From assembly GCF_014204795.1 (NCBI RefSeq), contig NZ_JACHMB010000001.1, positions 2,480,001-2,544,000 of the forward strand: DNA of 64,000 nt, written 5' to 3'. A program made the position numbers and the translations under genes. The notes beneath the pieces were generated by a model. The model searched no databases. It saw nothing but the letters and a program-made list of their open reading frames with translations, and was not told the DNA's origin. This DNA comes from Nonomuraea jabiensis. Lineage in GTDB: Bacteria; Actinomycetota; Actinomycetes; Streptosporangiales; Streptosporangiaceae. This document shows positions 15,845 to 23,435 of the stretch, one piece after another; the stretch's first letter is position 1, and every line of letters starts with the position of its first letter.

Positions 15845-16714
15845 ATGACCACCAATCCCATCGGCGTCCACGCTCTCGTCTGGGTCGGCGACACCGGCCC
15901 GGACTCGCTGGCGTACGCGATCGGCAAGACCAAGGCGACCGGCTTCGACCTGCTGGAGATCTCGCTGCACGACTCGGCGAACCTCGACGTCGCCGCGGCG
16001 CGCGAGGCCCTGCGTACGGCCGGACTGGGTGTGGCCTGCTCCCGCGGCCTCGCCTTCGACGCCGACGTCTCCAGCGACGACCCGGCCGTGGTCGAGCGCG
16101 GCGAGAAGCTGCTGCACGACTCCCTGGCCACGACCCGCGAGCTCGGCGGCACGCACTTCACCGGCGCGCTCTACAGCGCGCTCGGCAAGTACGGCCGCCC
16201 GCTCACCGAGGCGGGGCGGCGCAACGTGGTCGCGGTGCTGCGCCGGCTGGCCCAGGAGGCGGGCGGCCACGGCATGACGCTCGGCCTGGAGATCTGCAAC
16301 CGGTACGAGACCAACGTCATCAACACCGCCGCGGACGCCCTGCGCCTGGCCGACGACATCGGCGAGGACAACGTCCTGATCCACCTCGACACCTACCACA
16401 TGAACATCGAGGAGGACGACCTCGTACGCCCCGTGCGCGAGGTCGGCGACCGGCTGGGCTACGTCCACATCGGCGAGAACCACCGTGGCTACCTCGGCTC
16501 CGGTCACCTGGACTTCACCGCGTTCTTCCACGCCCTGGGCGACATCGGATACCAGGGGCCGATCACCTTCGAGTCGTTCTCCTCGGCGGTCGTGATGGAA
16601 GGGCTCTCCAACGACCTGGCGATCTGGCGCAACCTGTGGGACGACGGCGAGGACCTCGCCCGCCACGCCCGCGCCTTCATCGCCGGCCGGCTCCACACCA
16701 GCCGAGCCCGATGA
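15845..16714 (+). CDS. D-tagatose 3-epimerase / D-allulose 3-epimerase-family TIM barrel
   Basis: A 289-residue sugar epimerase. It has the metal-site motifs of the D-tagatose/D-psicose 3-epimerase family in order: GLEICNRYETN (Glu), LIHLDTYHMNIEE (Asp and His), YVHIGENHRG (His) and ITFESFSS (Glu). These enzymes interconvert ketohexoses at C3 (for example allulose to fructose) with a divalent metal. Ribosome site GAAAGG. The gene follows a ketose-type importer and overlaps the kinase gene (ATGA), which suggests uptake and epimerisation of a rare ketose. Substrate not proven. Confidence 0.85.
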   Translation: MTTNPIGVHALVWVGDTGPDSLAYAIGKTKATGFDLLEISLHDSANLDVAAAREALRTAGLGVACSRGLAFDADVSSDDPAVVERGEKLLHDSLATTRELGGTHFTGALYSALGKYGRPLTEAGRRNVVAVLRRLAQEAGGHGMTLGLEICNRYETNVINTAADALRLADDIGEDNVLIHLDTYHMNIEEDDLVRPVREVGDRLGYVHIGENHRGYLGSGHLDFTAFFHALGDIGYQGPITFESFSSAVVMEGLSNDLAIWRNLWDDGEDLARHARAFIAGRLHTSRAR

Positions 16715-17379
16715 GCCTGGACGACCTCCTCGCCCGCGCCCGCGCCTGGCGCGGCCGCCGGGCCCTGCTGGGCATCACCGGCAGCCCCGGCGCGGGCAAG
16801 ACCACGCTCGCGGTGACCCTCACCCGCCTGCTCCGCCAGGAGCCGCCCCCCGGCCTCACCGCCGACTGGGTGGCCCACGTCCCGATGGACGGCTTCCACC
16901 TGGCCGACGTCGAGCTCGACCGGCTCGGCCGGCGCGACCGCAAGGGCGCCCCCGACACCTTCGACGCGGCCGGCTACGCCGCCCTCCTCCGCCGCCTGCG
17001 CGAGGACGAGGAGGACGTGGTCTACGCCCCCGCCTTCGAGCGCGACCTGGAGCAGCCCATCGCCGGCAGCATCCCGGTACCCCGCGCCGCCCGCCTGATC
17101 ATCACCGAGGGCAACTACCTCCTGCTCGACGAGGGCGACTGGGGCCGCGTACGGCCCTGGCTGGACGAGGTCTGGTACTGCGATCTGGACCACGCCGAGC
17201 GCGTGGACCGGCTGGTCACCCGGCACGTACGCTTCGGCAAGCCGCCGGAGCGCGCGGCGAGCTGGGTGGCGGAGGTCGACCAGCGCAACGCGGACCTGAT
17301 CGCCACCACCAAGCCGAAGGCCGACCTGATCGTGCCCGACGCCGTCATCCGATCGATCGAGCCTCCCGGCGGCATGTGA
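16711..17379 (+). CDS. P-loop kinase of the uridine kinase/phosphoribulokinase-like family (FrcK-like)
   Basis: A 222-residue protein with Walker A GSPGAGKTTL (about 26-35), MDGFHLADVELDRLGRRDRKGAPDTFD (the DGFH region common to this family) and ITEGNYLLLDEG as the Walker-B-like segment. Such proteins accompany FrcBCA-type fructose importers and probably phosphorylate the imported or epimerised sugar. Start overlaps the epimerase stop. Last gene of the ROK-controlled operon; a short hairpin (GAGCGG / CCGCTC, 17378-17395) follows. Confidence 0.8.
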   Translation: MSLDDLLARARAWRGRRALLGITGSPGAGKTTLAVTLTRLLRQEPPPGLTADWVAHVPMDGFHLADVELDRLGRRDRKGAPDTFDAAGYAALLRRLREDEEDVVYAPAFERDLEQPIAGSIPVPRAARLIITEGNYLLLDEGDWGRVRPWLDEVWYCDLDHAERVDRLVTRHVRFGKPPERAASWVAEVDQRNADLIATTKPKADLIVPDAVIRSIEPPGGM

Positions 17380-17395
17380 GCGGCTCCATCCGCTC

Positions 17396-19015
17396 CTAGG
17401 TCTCGGCCCGGGGTATCGCGGTCATCAGGAGGCGCTTGTCCGGTTTGCCGTTGGGCGCCGGTGGCGCCTCTTCGATGACGGTGATGGTCGCCGGCACGCA
17501 CGCGGCTCCGAGCTGCTCGCCGACCAGCCTCCGCAGCTCGCCGAGGTCGGGGGTCCGGCCCGCCACCGGCACCACGAACGCGTGCACCGCCTCGCCGGTG
17601 TCCTCGTCGGGGGCGCCGACCACGTACGCCTCGGCGACCTCGGGGGACGTGGCCAGAACCCGCTCGATCGGGCCGGCGTAGTAGAGGTTCGCGTTGACGA
17701 TGACGACGTCCCGCGTCCGCCCGACCAGGTACAGCCGCCCGTCCTCGTCGAAGTGGCCCAGGTCCCGGGTGCGCACCCACCCGTCGACGAACACCTGCGC
17801 GGTCTCCGCCGGCTCGGCCCAGTAGCCGATGGCCTGCGCGGGTGTGCGGACGTACAGCTCGCCGTCGACGCCGGGCGGGACGGGCCTGCCGTCCGCGTCC
17901 CGGATCACGACGTCGACGACGTCGGGCGGGAACCCGACCGATGGAGGGACGTCCCACGGCATGGCCATGGAGATCGTGCCGGTCTCGGTCTGCCCGTAGC
18001 CCTGGAACACGACCGGGCCGAGCACGTCGAGCGCCTCTCGGAGCCGGGAGGCCGCCACTGGCGACCCGGACACCATGAGCGCCTGGAGGCTGCTCAGGTC
18101 GGCCGGGTCGGCACGCTGGGCGGCGACGAGCTTGTACAGGCGGGGCACGGTGATGACGGTGGCGGTGGCCCGGTGCCTGACGATCGCGTCGGGGAACGCC
18201 GGCGGGTCGGCGACGACCATGGTGCCGCCCGCGGCGAGCGTGAGCACGCCGTACTCCATCATCACCTGGCTGCTCAGTGACCCGAACACGAGGTAGCGCC
18301 GCAGCCGGGAGGCCAGCTCCCGGATCGCCGGCGGCCACGCCCGCGGCCGGGCCGTCCACGCCGCGTTCATGGCGGCGTACGTCTGCGCGCACGCCTTCGG
18401 TGTGCCGGTGCTGCCGCTGGTGTGGACGAGCCGGGCGACATCGTGCGGCCGCCCGGACAGCCGCGGCGGGCCGCCGTCGTCGGGCGCGGCCAGCAGCTCC
18501 GGCACGGTCAGCGTGCGCGGCGCGGTCAGGGTGGGCGGCGCGGTCAGCGGGCGCGGCGCGGTCAGGGTGGGCGGCGCGGTCAGCGGGCGCGGCGCGGTCA
18601 GGGCGGGCGGCGCGGTCAGGGCGGGCGGCCCGAGCTCCGGCACGGTGGCCGGCACGGTGGCCGGCCCGGTGGCCGGCCCGGTGGCCGTGTCGGTCACGAC
18701 CGCGGTGATGTCCTGGCCGAGCAGGTGGCGCAGCTGGCCGTCGGACAGCCCGGGCCGCACGCCGACGACCCGGGCTCCCACGACGTACCCGGCGATGATC
18801 GCGGCGAACGCTTCGGGGCTGACGCCCAGCAGCATGGCCAGGCCGTCCCCCGGCCCGATGTCCGCGGCGCGCAGCCCGGCCGCCATCCGCCGGACGAGGC
18901 CGAGCAGCTGCGCCCCGGTGACCGCACGGGCACCGTGCTCGAAGACGGGCCGGTCCCCGGCCGCGGCGAGGAGGTCCAGGACGACGCCCGGGTACGGTTC
19001 AGCCGACGTCGGCAA
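17396..19015 (-). CDS. AMP-forming acyl-acid ligase with repeat insertion
   Basis: A 539-residue ANL-superfamily enzyme: P-loop LVHTSGSTGTPKA (about 203-215), GYGQTETGTISM, the TRDLGHFDEDGRLYLVGRTRD hinge and the C-terminal Lys in PAPNGKPDKR. It would activate a carboxylic acid as acyl-adenylate and probably acyl-CoA. About 60 residues before the P-loop are a low-complexity insert of six-residue units (LTAPRP, LTAPPT) and four-residue units (GPAT, VPAT). Its start overlaps the end of the flavin enzyme by 17 bases. With the ammonia-lyase nearby, an aromatic acrylic acid is a plausible substrate (inference). Confidence 0.85.
   Translation of the reverse strand: MPTSAEPYPGVVLDLLAAAGDRPVFEHGARAVTGAQLLGLVRRMAAGLRAADIGPGDGLAMLLGVSPEAFAAIIAGYVVGARVVGVRPGLSDGQLRHLLGQDITAVVTDTATGPATGPATVPATVPELGPPALTAPPALTAPRPLTAPPTLTAPRPLTAPPTLTAPRTLTVPELLAAPDDGGPPRLSGRPHDVARLVHTSGSTGTPKACAQTYAAMNAAWTARPRAWPPAIRELASRLRRYLVFGSLSSQVMMEYGVLTLAAGGTMVVADPPAFPDAIVRHRATATVITVPRLYKLVAAQRADPADLSSLQALMVSGSPVAASRLREALDVLGPVVFQGYGQTETGTISMAMPWDVPPSVGFPPDVVDVVIRDADGRPVPPGVDGELYVRTPAQAIGYWAEPAETAQVFVDGWVRTRDLGHFDEDGRLYLVGRTRDVVIVNANLYYAGPIERVLATSPEVAEAYVVGAPDEDTGEAVHAFVVPVAGRTPDLGELRRLVGEQLGAACVPATITVIEEAPPAPNGKPDKRLLMTAIPRAET
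18505..18690 (-). repeat. Intragenic minisatellite in the AMP-ligase gene
   Basis: About seven copies of an 18-base unit (18505-18630) followed by four copies of a 12-base unit (about 18640-18688), all in frame. They encode LTAPxx hexapeptides and GPAT/VPAT tetrapeptides in a surface linker. Copy number probably varies between strains. Confidence 0.85.
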
Positions 19016-20552
19016 GGCACTCCTTGACGAAGACGGCCAGCGGCTGCTGGTGGACCGCCGGCAGGTCCCACTGGTTCTCCAGGTTCTCGGCGAGGTGGTG
19101 GACGCCGGCCGGCGCGCCGTCGCGGTAGTGCCGCACCACCGGGTGCAGGTAGCTCGCGTCGTGGGCGTTGGCGGCGTCGTTCTCGACGACCCTCGGGACC
19201 GAGATGTCGAACGGGTCGGCGGCGTCGTGGTCCTTCCCGTACTCCAGGGTGACGACGAACGCGTGCCGGGGGTGGCCGAGCCCGCCGTCGGCGACGTAGG
19301 CCACCGGGACCTCCTCCTGGTACAGCGCGGTGCCGCCGTCCACGGTGACCACGTCGCCGAGCACGCCGAACTGCTGCCACAGCGCGGAGGAGCGGTTGAC
19401 CCTGGCGATGATCGCGTCGCTGATCTCGTCCGGGGCCGGCTCCACCTGCTGGGCCGGCCAGGTCCCGCCGTGGTAGCGGACGGTCAGGATCCGGTGCAGC
19501 GCGCGCACCCCGTAGCGGAAGCCGTGGATGAACCCGCTGGTGGCCTTCTTGAAGTCGCGCTGCTGGGTGAGGGTGCCGGCGAAGTACAGATCGGGCACGT
19601 TGACCGACTCGTACGCCGGCGTCTGCTCCGGGAACCGGTCGTTGATGACCAGCGCGGGCCGGCAGCCGTCGTCGAACACCGAGGCGTCGAACCGGAACCC
19701 GGTGCACACGATCACCCGGTCGTAGAACAGCTCGCGCAGCGCCTCCACGGTGCGGGCGTAGCGGAACATCACCCGGTAGCGGCCGTCATCGCGGCGTTCG
19801 ATGCTCTCCACCGTGCCGTCGAGGACCGTGTTCTGGGACTTCAGCTGGTAGCTGTCGAGGAAGTTGTTGTTCACCGCGCGCAGGTGCCCGACGTAATGCG
19901 ACTGCCAGGCCATCCTGATGGAGTGCGGCCCGGCGACGTGGATGACCGCGGCCTGCTCCATGAGCGCGTCGGCGGTCTCGAATCCCGAGTTGCCCTTGCC
20001 GATCACCAGGACCCGCTGGTCGGCGAAGGACGCCGGGTCGGTCTCGAACGTGTCGTAGCGTTCGGCGGTCTCGATGCCGGGGATCGGCGGGACGTACAGC
20101 TGGGACACGCCGGTGGCCATGACCAGCCGCCGGCCCGTCCACGAGCGCCCGCCGCGGTCGGTGGCGGTGAACCCGCCGTCGTCCCGGCTGATCCGCACGA
20201 CGTCGGTGTCGTAGCGCACCCGTACGCCGGTCGCCGCCGCGAAGTCGGACAGGTAGCGCACGAGATCGTCGGCCTGCGGGAAGTACCGCTCGCTGTAGCG
20301 GGTGAACAGCAGCTCGGGATCGTCGCTCAGCACCGAGTTCCAGTCCATCCGCAGCCGCAGCTCCGGGTCCGCGTACCCGGTGTGCACCTTGTTGATGGAG
20401 ATCAGCCGGCGGTGCCGCGGGAATGTGGTGAAGAAGGTGCCCGGTCCGGCTCCGCGTTCCAGGACGACATAGTCATGACCGCTACGTTCGAGCGATGCGG
20501 CGAGCTGCAGCCCGGCCGGTCCGGCCCCGATGATCAGGTAGTCATGCGCCAT
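18999..20552 (-). CDS. FAD-dependent oxidoreductase (flavin monooxygenase / FOXRED2-like)
   Basis: A 517-residue flavoprotein. FAD fingerprint YLIIGAGPAGLQLAASLERS at 5-24, NAD(P)H fingerprint VLVIGKGNSGFETADAL (about 190-206), and a VIVCTGFRFD motif (ATG-like) before the C-terminal helical region. It lacks a clear signal peptide. The family includes N- and Baeyer-Villiger monooxygenases and eukaryotic FOXRED2; substrate unknown. Divergent from the ammonia-lyase with a perfect palindrome between the starts; coupled to the AMP-ligase downstream. Confidence 0.82.
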   Translation of the reverse strand: MAHDYLIIGAGPAGLQLAASLERSGHDYVVLERGAGPGTFFTTFPRHRRLISINKVHTGYADPELRLRMDWNSVLSDDPELLFTRYSERYFPQADDLVRYLSDFAAATGVRVRYDTDVVRISRDDGGFTATDRGGRSWTGRRLVMATGVSQLYVPPIPGIETAERYDTFETDPASFADQRVLVIGKGNSGFETADALMEQAAVIHVAGPHSIRMAWQSHYVGHLRAVNNNFLDSYQLKSQNTVLDGTVESIERRDDGRYRVMFRYARTVEALRELFYDRVIVCTGFRFDASVFDDGCRPALVINDRFPEQTPAYESVNVPDLYFAGTLTQQRDFKKATSGFIHGFRYGVRALHRILTVRYHGGTWPAQQVEPAPDEISDAIIARVNRSSALWQQFGVLGDVVTVDGGTALYQEEVPVAYVADGGLGHPRHAFVVTLEYGKDHDAADPFDISVPRVVENDAANAHDASYLHPVVRHYRDGAPAGVHHLAENLENQWDLPAVHQQPLAVFVKECLADVG

Positions 20553-20571
20553 GGTCTGGAAGCTACGGACG

Positions 20572-20595
20572 AATTCTCAGAAGATTCTGAGAATT
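20572..20595 (+). promoter_or_regulatory. Perfect palindrome in the divergent ammonia-lyase promoter
   Basis: Arms AATTCTCAGAA (20572-20582) and TTCTGAGAATT (20585-20595) with a two-base centre (GA). It lies 20 bases from each start codon (20552 minus, 20615 plus) in the only AT-rich stretch of the locus, so a bound dimer could block both promoters. No regulator gene is adjacent. Confidence 0.75.
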
Positions 20596-20614
20596 GGCTG
20601 CCTATGGTCCGGGC

Positions 20615-22102
20615 ATGCCCGCCGCCGAAGGTTCCATCGATCTCAGCGCCCCGCTCCGCCCGGCCGACCTGCGCCGCGCCGCGACCCCGGTGCCCGTCGT
20701 GGCCGGCGCGGGCGTCCACGACCGGGTCCAGCGCGGCCGTGACTTCCTGCGCGACGTGCTGCGGGAGGAGGAACGTCCGGTCTACGGCGCGACCACCGGC
20801 TTCGGCGCCCTGGTCGGGTTCCCCGGCCGGGAGGAGGAGGCGGACCAGTGTGACAACACCCTGGCCCACCTCGGCGCCGGGCAGGGGCCGGAGCTCGCCC
20901 ACGAGGTGAGCCGGGCCGCGCTTCTCGTACGCGTGTGGTCGCTCGCGCAGGGGAGGTCCGGGGTCTCCGCGCACGTGATCGACGGGCTCGCCGCGATGTT
21001 CGCGACGACGTTCGTCCCCGCGATCCCCCGGTACGGCTCGGTCGGCGCGAGCGGCGACCTGATCCCGCTCGCCTGTGCCGCCCAGGCGCTGCGCGGCCGG
21101 GGGGAGGCGTACGTCGACGGCCGGCGCATGCCCGCGGCCGAGGCGCTCAGCCAGGCCGGGCTGACGCCGTTGACGCTCGACGGCCGGGACGCGCTCGCGC
21201 TGGTCAACGGCACGTCCCTCACCACCGCCGCGACCGCCCTGGCTCTGGACGGCGTCCGCTCCTCCCACCGCGCGATGCAGGCGCTCACCTGCCTGCTGGT
21301 CGATCTGCTGGGCTGCGACCCGGGCTTCCTCGACCCGCGCCTGATCGCGGCGTACGGCCATCCGGGCGCGGCCGACGTCGCCGACGGCATGCGCAAGCAC
21401 CTTGCCGGGATCGTCCCGGCCGGGACGCGCGCGCTGCAGGAGCCGTACAGCATCCGCTGCTCCCCGCAGCTGCTGGGCGCCGCCGAGGACGCCCTGCGGT
21501 ACGTGGACGGCGTCGTCGCGGCCGACCTGTCCGGCGTCAGCGACAACCCGCTGTTCTTCCCCGACGACGACCTGGTGGTGCACGGCGGCAACTTCTTCGG
21601 GCAGCCGGCCGCCTTCGCCTCCGACGTCCTCGCGATGGTCACCGCCCAGCTCGGCAACCTCGCCGAGCGGCAGCTGGACCTCCTCGTCGACCCGGCCCGC
21701 AACGGCGGCCTGCCCCCGATGCTCGCCGCCGGGCCCGGCCGTCAGCACGGGATGCAGGGGGTGCAGCTCGCCACGACCGCGTTCGTCGCCGAGATCCGCC
21801 ACGCCGCCCTGCCCGTCAGCATGCAGAGCCTGCCGACCAACCTGCACAACCAGGACGTGGTGCCGTTCGGCACCCAGGCCGCCCTCCGCGCCCACGACGG
21901 GGCCGCCCTGCTGCGGTTGCTCTGCGGGTCGCTCGCGGTGGGGCTGCGGCAGGCCGCGCACGTCGGCGCCCGCCGCCCCACGGCTCCGGGCTGCGCGGCG
22001 CTCCTCGACGCCCTGATCGAGGCGATCCCTCCGGTCGACCCCGACCGCCCGCTGGAGGCCGATGTCCGCAAGGCCGCCGAGCTCGTGGTTGACGTATGGT
22101 GA
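20615..22102 (+). CDS. Aromatic amino-acid ammonia-lyase (probably tyrosine-type)
   Basis: A 495-residue MIO enzyme. The Ala-Ser-Gly triad that cyclises to the electrophile is A145-S146-G147 (GSVGASGDLIPLA); catalytic Tyr is Y57 (VYGATTGFG); the late motif SLPTNLHNQDVVPFG is of phenylalanine/tyrosine type rather than the QEDHV of histidine lyases. The selectivity pair is H85-L86 (NTLAHLGAG), as in tyrosine lyases (His-Leu); phenylalanine lyases have Phe-Leu. It would deaminate tyrosine to p-coumarate, or act as an aminomutase. No ribosome site is seen at ATG 20615; an in-frame TTG lies at 20594. Confidence 0.82.
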   Translation: MPAAEGSIDLSAPLRPADLRRAATPVPVVAGAGVHDRVQRGRDFLRDVLREEERPVYGATTGFGALVGFPGREEEADQCDNTLAHLGAGQGPELAHEVSRAALLVRVWSLAQGRSGVSAHVIDGLAAMFATTFVPAIPRYGSVGASGDLIPLACAAQALRGRGEAYVDGRRMPAAEALSQAGLTPLTLDGRDALALVNGTSLTTAATALALDGVRSSHRAMQALTCLLVDLLGCDPGFLDPRLIAAYGHPGAADVADGMRKHLAGIVPAGTRALQEPYSIRCSPQLLGAAEDALRYVDGVVAADLSGVSDNPLFFPDDDLVVHGGNFFGQPAAFASDVLAMVTAQLGNLAERQLDLLVDPARNGGLPPMLAAGPGRQHGMQGVQLATTAFVAEIRHAALPVSMQSLPTNLHNQDVVPFGTQAALRAHDGAALLRLLCGSLAVGLRQAAHVGARRPTAPGCAALLDALIEAIPPVDPDRPLEADVRKAAELVVDVW

Positions 22103-22209
22103 CCCTGAGCGTCCACTACGGCCCGTTGTGGCCGGTCGTCGAGAGCGCGAAGGGCCGCTTCGACCCCCGCCACCTGCTGACTCCCGGGCAGGGGATGTTC
22201 GCCGAATAA
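22099..22209 (+). pseudogene. C-terminal remnant of a FAD-binding oxidoreductase
   Basis: A 36-codon frame starting at a GTG that overlaps the lyase stop reads VTLSVHYGPLWPVVESAKGR, then FDPRHLLTPGQGMFAE. The 'LWP...AK.RFDPR.LLTPGQG.F' end is the hallmark C-terminus of BBE/cytokinin-dehydrogenase-like FAD enzymes. The other 400 or more residues are missing. It is translationally placed as if fused behind the lyase, and marks a deletion at this boundary. Confidence 0.65.
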
Positions 22210-22312
22210 ATCTTGAAAAAACTTCCGGGCGCGTGTCGAAAACGCCTGGCCTCGTTCGCAGCGTACCCAGAGGGCCGGAGGGACCGGCCCCGCCGACACG
22301 AGGTTGACGACC

Positions 22313-22969
22313 ATGACCCGGCAGCTCGCCCACTCATCCGCCCGCCCCCTCTCCGCCCAGCGCCTGCTCCTCGGCTGCGGCGTCGTCGCCGGTCCGTTCT
22401 ACGTGATCGTCGCCCTCGCCCAGGCGTTCACCCGGCAGGGCTTCGACCTGGCCCGCCACCCGTGGAGCTTCCTCGCCAATGGCGAGCTCGGCTGGATCCA
22501 GACCGCGAACTTCGTCCTCACCGCCCTGGCCACCATCGCCGCCGCCGTCGGCCTGCGCCGCGCTCTGGCGCCCGGCCGGGGAGCCCGGTGGGCGCCGATC
22601 CTGGTCGGCGCGTTCGGCGCCAGCATGATCGGCGCCGCGATCTTCCCCGCCGACCCCGCGATGGGCTTCCCCGCCGGGACCCCGGAAGGCCCGGGCGTCG
22701 TCACCCTGTCGGGTATCCTCCACCTGGCCGTCGGCGGCGTCGGATTCCTGTGCCTGGTCGCGGGCTGCTACGTCATCGCCTCCCGGCAGGCCCGCGACGG
22801 CCGCACGGGCTGGGCCCTGTACTCCCGCGTCACCGGCACGCTGTTCCTCGGCTCGTTCGTCGGCATCGCCAGTGGCGGCGGCGTCACGTGGGCCAACCTG
22901 CTGTTCGTCGCCGGCATCGTGGCGATCTGGAGCTGGCTGTCGCTCCTGTCGCTGGACCTCTCCCGCTGA
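22313..22969 (+). CDS. DUF998-family integral membrane protein
   Basis: A 218-residue protein with six hydrophobic segments and the DUF998 features GxxxGPFYVIVAL, RHPWSFLANGELGWIQTANF and an IFPADPAMGFPAGTP loop. GAGG precedes ATG 22313; an in-frame TTG at 22304 is less likely. It is followed 35 bases later by a DGPF-domain gene and an ECF sigma gene, with which it may form one unit. Function unknown. Confidence 0.82.
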   Translation: MTRQLAHSSARPLSAQRLLLGCGVVAGPFYVIVALAQAFTRQGFDLARHPWSFLANGELGWIQTANFVLTALATIAAAVGLRRALAPGRGARWAPILVGAFGASMIGAAIFPADPAMGFPAGTPEGPGVVTLSGILHLAVGGVGFLCLVAGCYVIASRQARDGRTGWALYSRVTGTLFLGSFVGIASGGGVTWANLLFVAGIVAIWSWLSLLSLDLSR

Positions 22970-23004
22970 TCTTCATTCCCACCCGTAGAGAAAGGACATT
23001 CACG

Positions 23005-23379
23005 ATGCGCTACCTGGTCACCCTCAAAGTCAACGCCCAGCCCGACGGGCCCCCGCCGGCCGACCTCATGGAGGCCATCTTCAAGCTCGGCCAGGAGGCC
23101 ACCGAGGCCGGGGCCCTGCTCGACAACAGCGGCCTGGCCCCCAGCTCCGAGGGGGCCCGGGTCGAGGTGAGCGGAGGCCGGCTGACCGTCAGCGACGGCC
23201 CGTTCGCCGAGGCCAAGGAGCTGATCAGCTACGCCCTGTACGAGGTCAGGAGCAAGGAGGAAGCCGTGGAGTGGACCACCCGCTTCATCAAGCTCCACCG
23301 TGACCTGTGGCCGGGATGGGAGGGCGAATCGGACGTGCTGCGGCTGTTCGGGCCCGAGGACTTCGCCCCACCGGCCTGA
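23005..23379 (+). CDS. YCII-related DGPF-domain protein
   Basis: A 124-residue ferredoxin-like-fold protein with the diagnostic SDGPFAEAKELI motif (about 73-84) and MRYLVTLK start. DGPF proteins are the standard partners of ECF42 sigma factors, and such a factor follows here. Ribosome site GAGAAAGGA. Biochemical role of the family is not established. Confidence 0.88.
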   Translation: MRYLVTLKVNAQPDGPPPADLMEAIFKLGQEATEAGALLDNSGLAPSSEGARVEVSGGRLTVSDGPFAEAKELISYALYEVRSKEEAVEWTTRFIKLHRDLWPGWEGESDVLRLFGPEDFAPPA

Positions 23380-23435
23380 CCCCGCCCCATCCGGCCGCGA
23401 ACGTGCTCCGCGGCCGGATGCTGTATGCAGGACGC

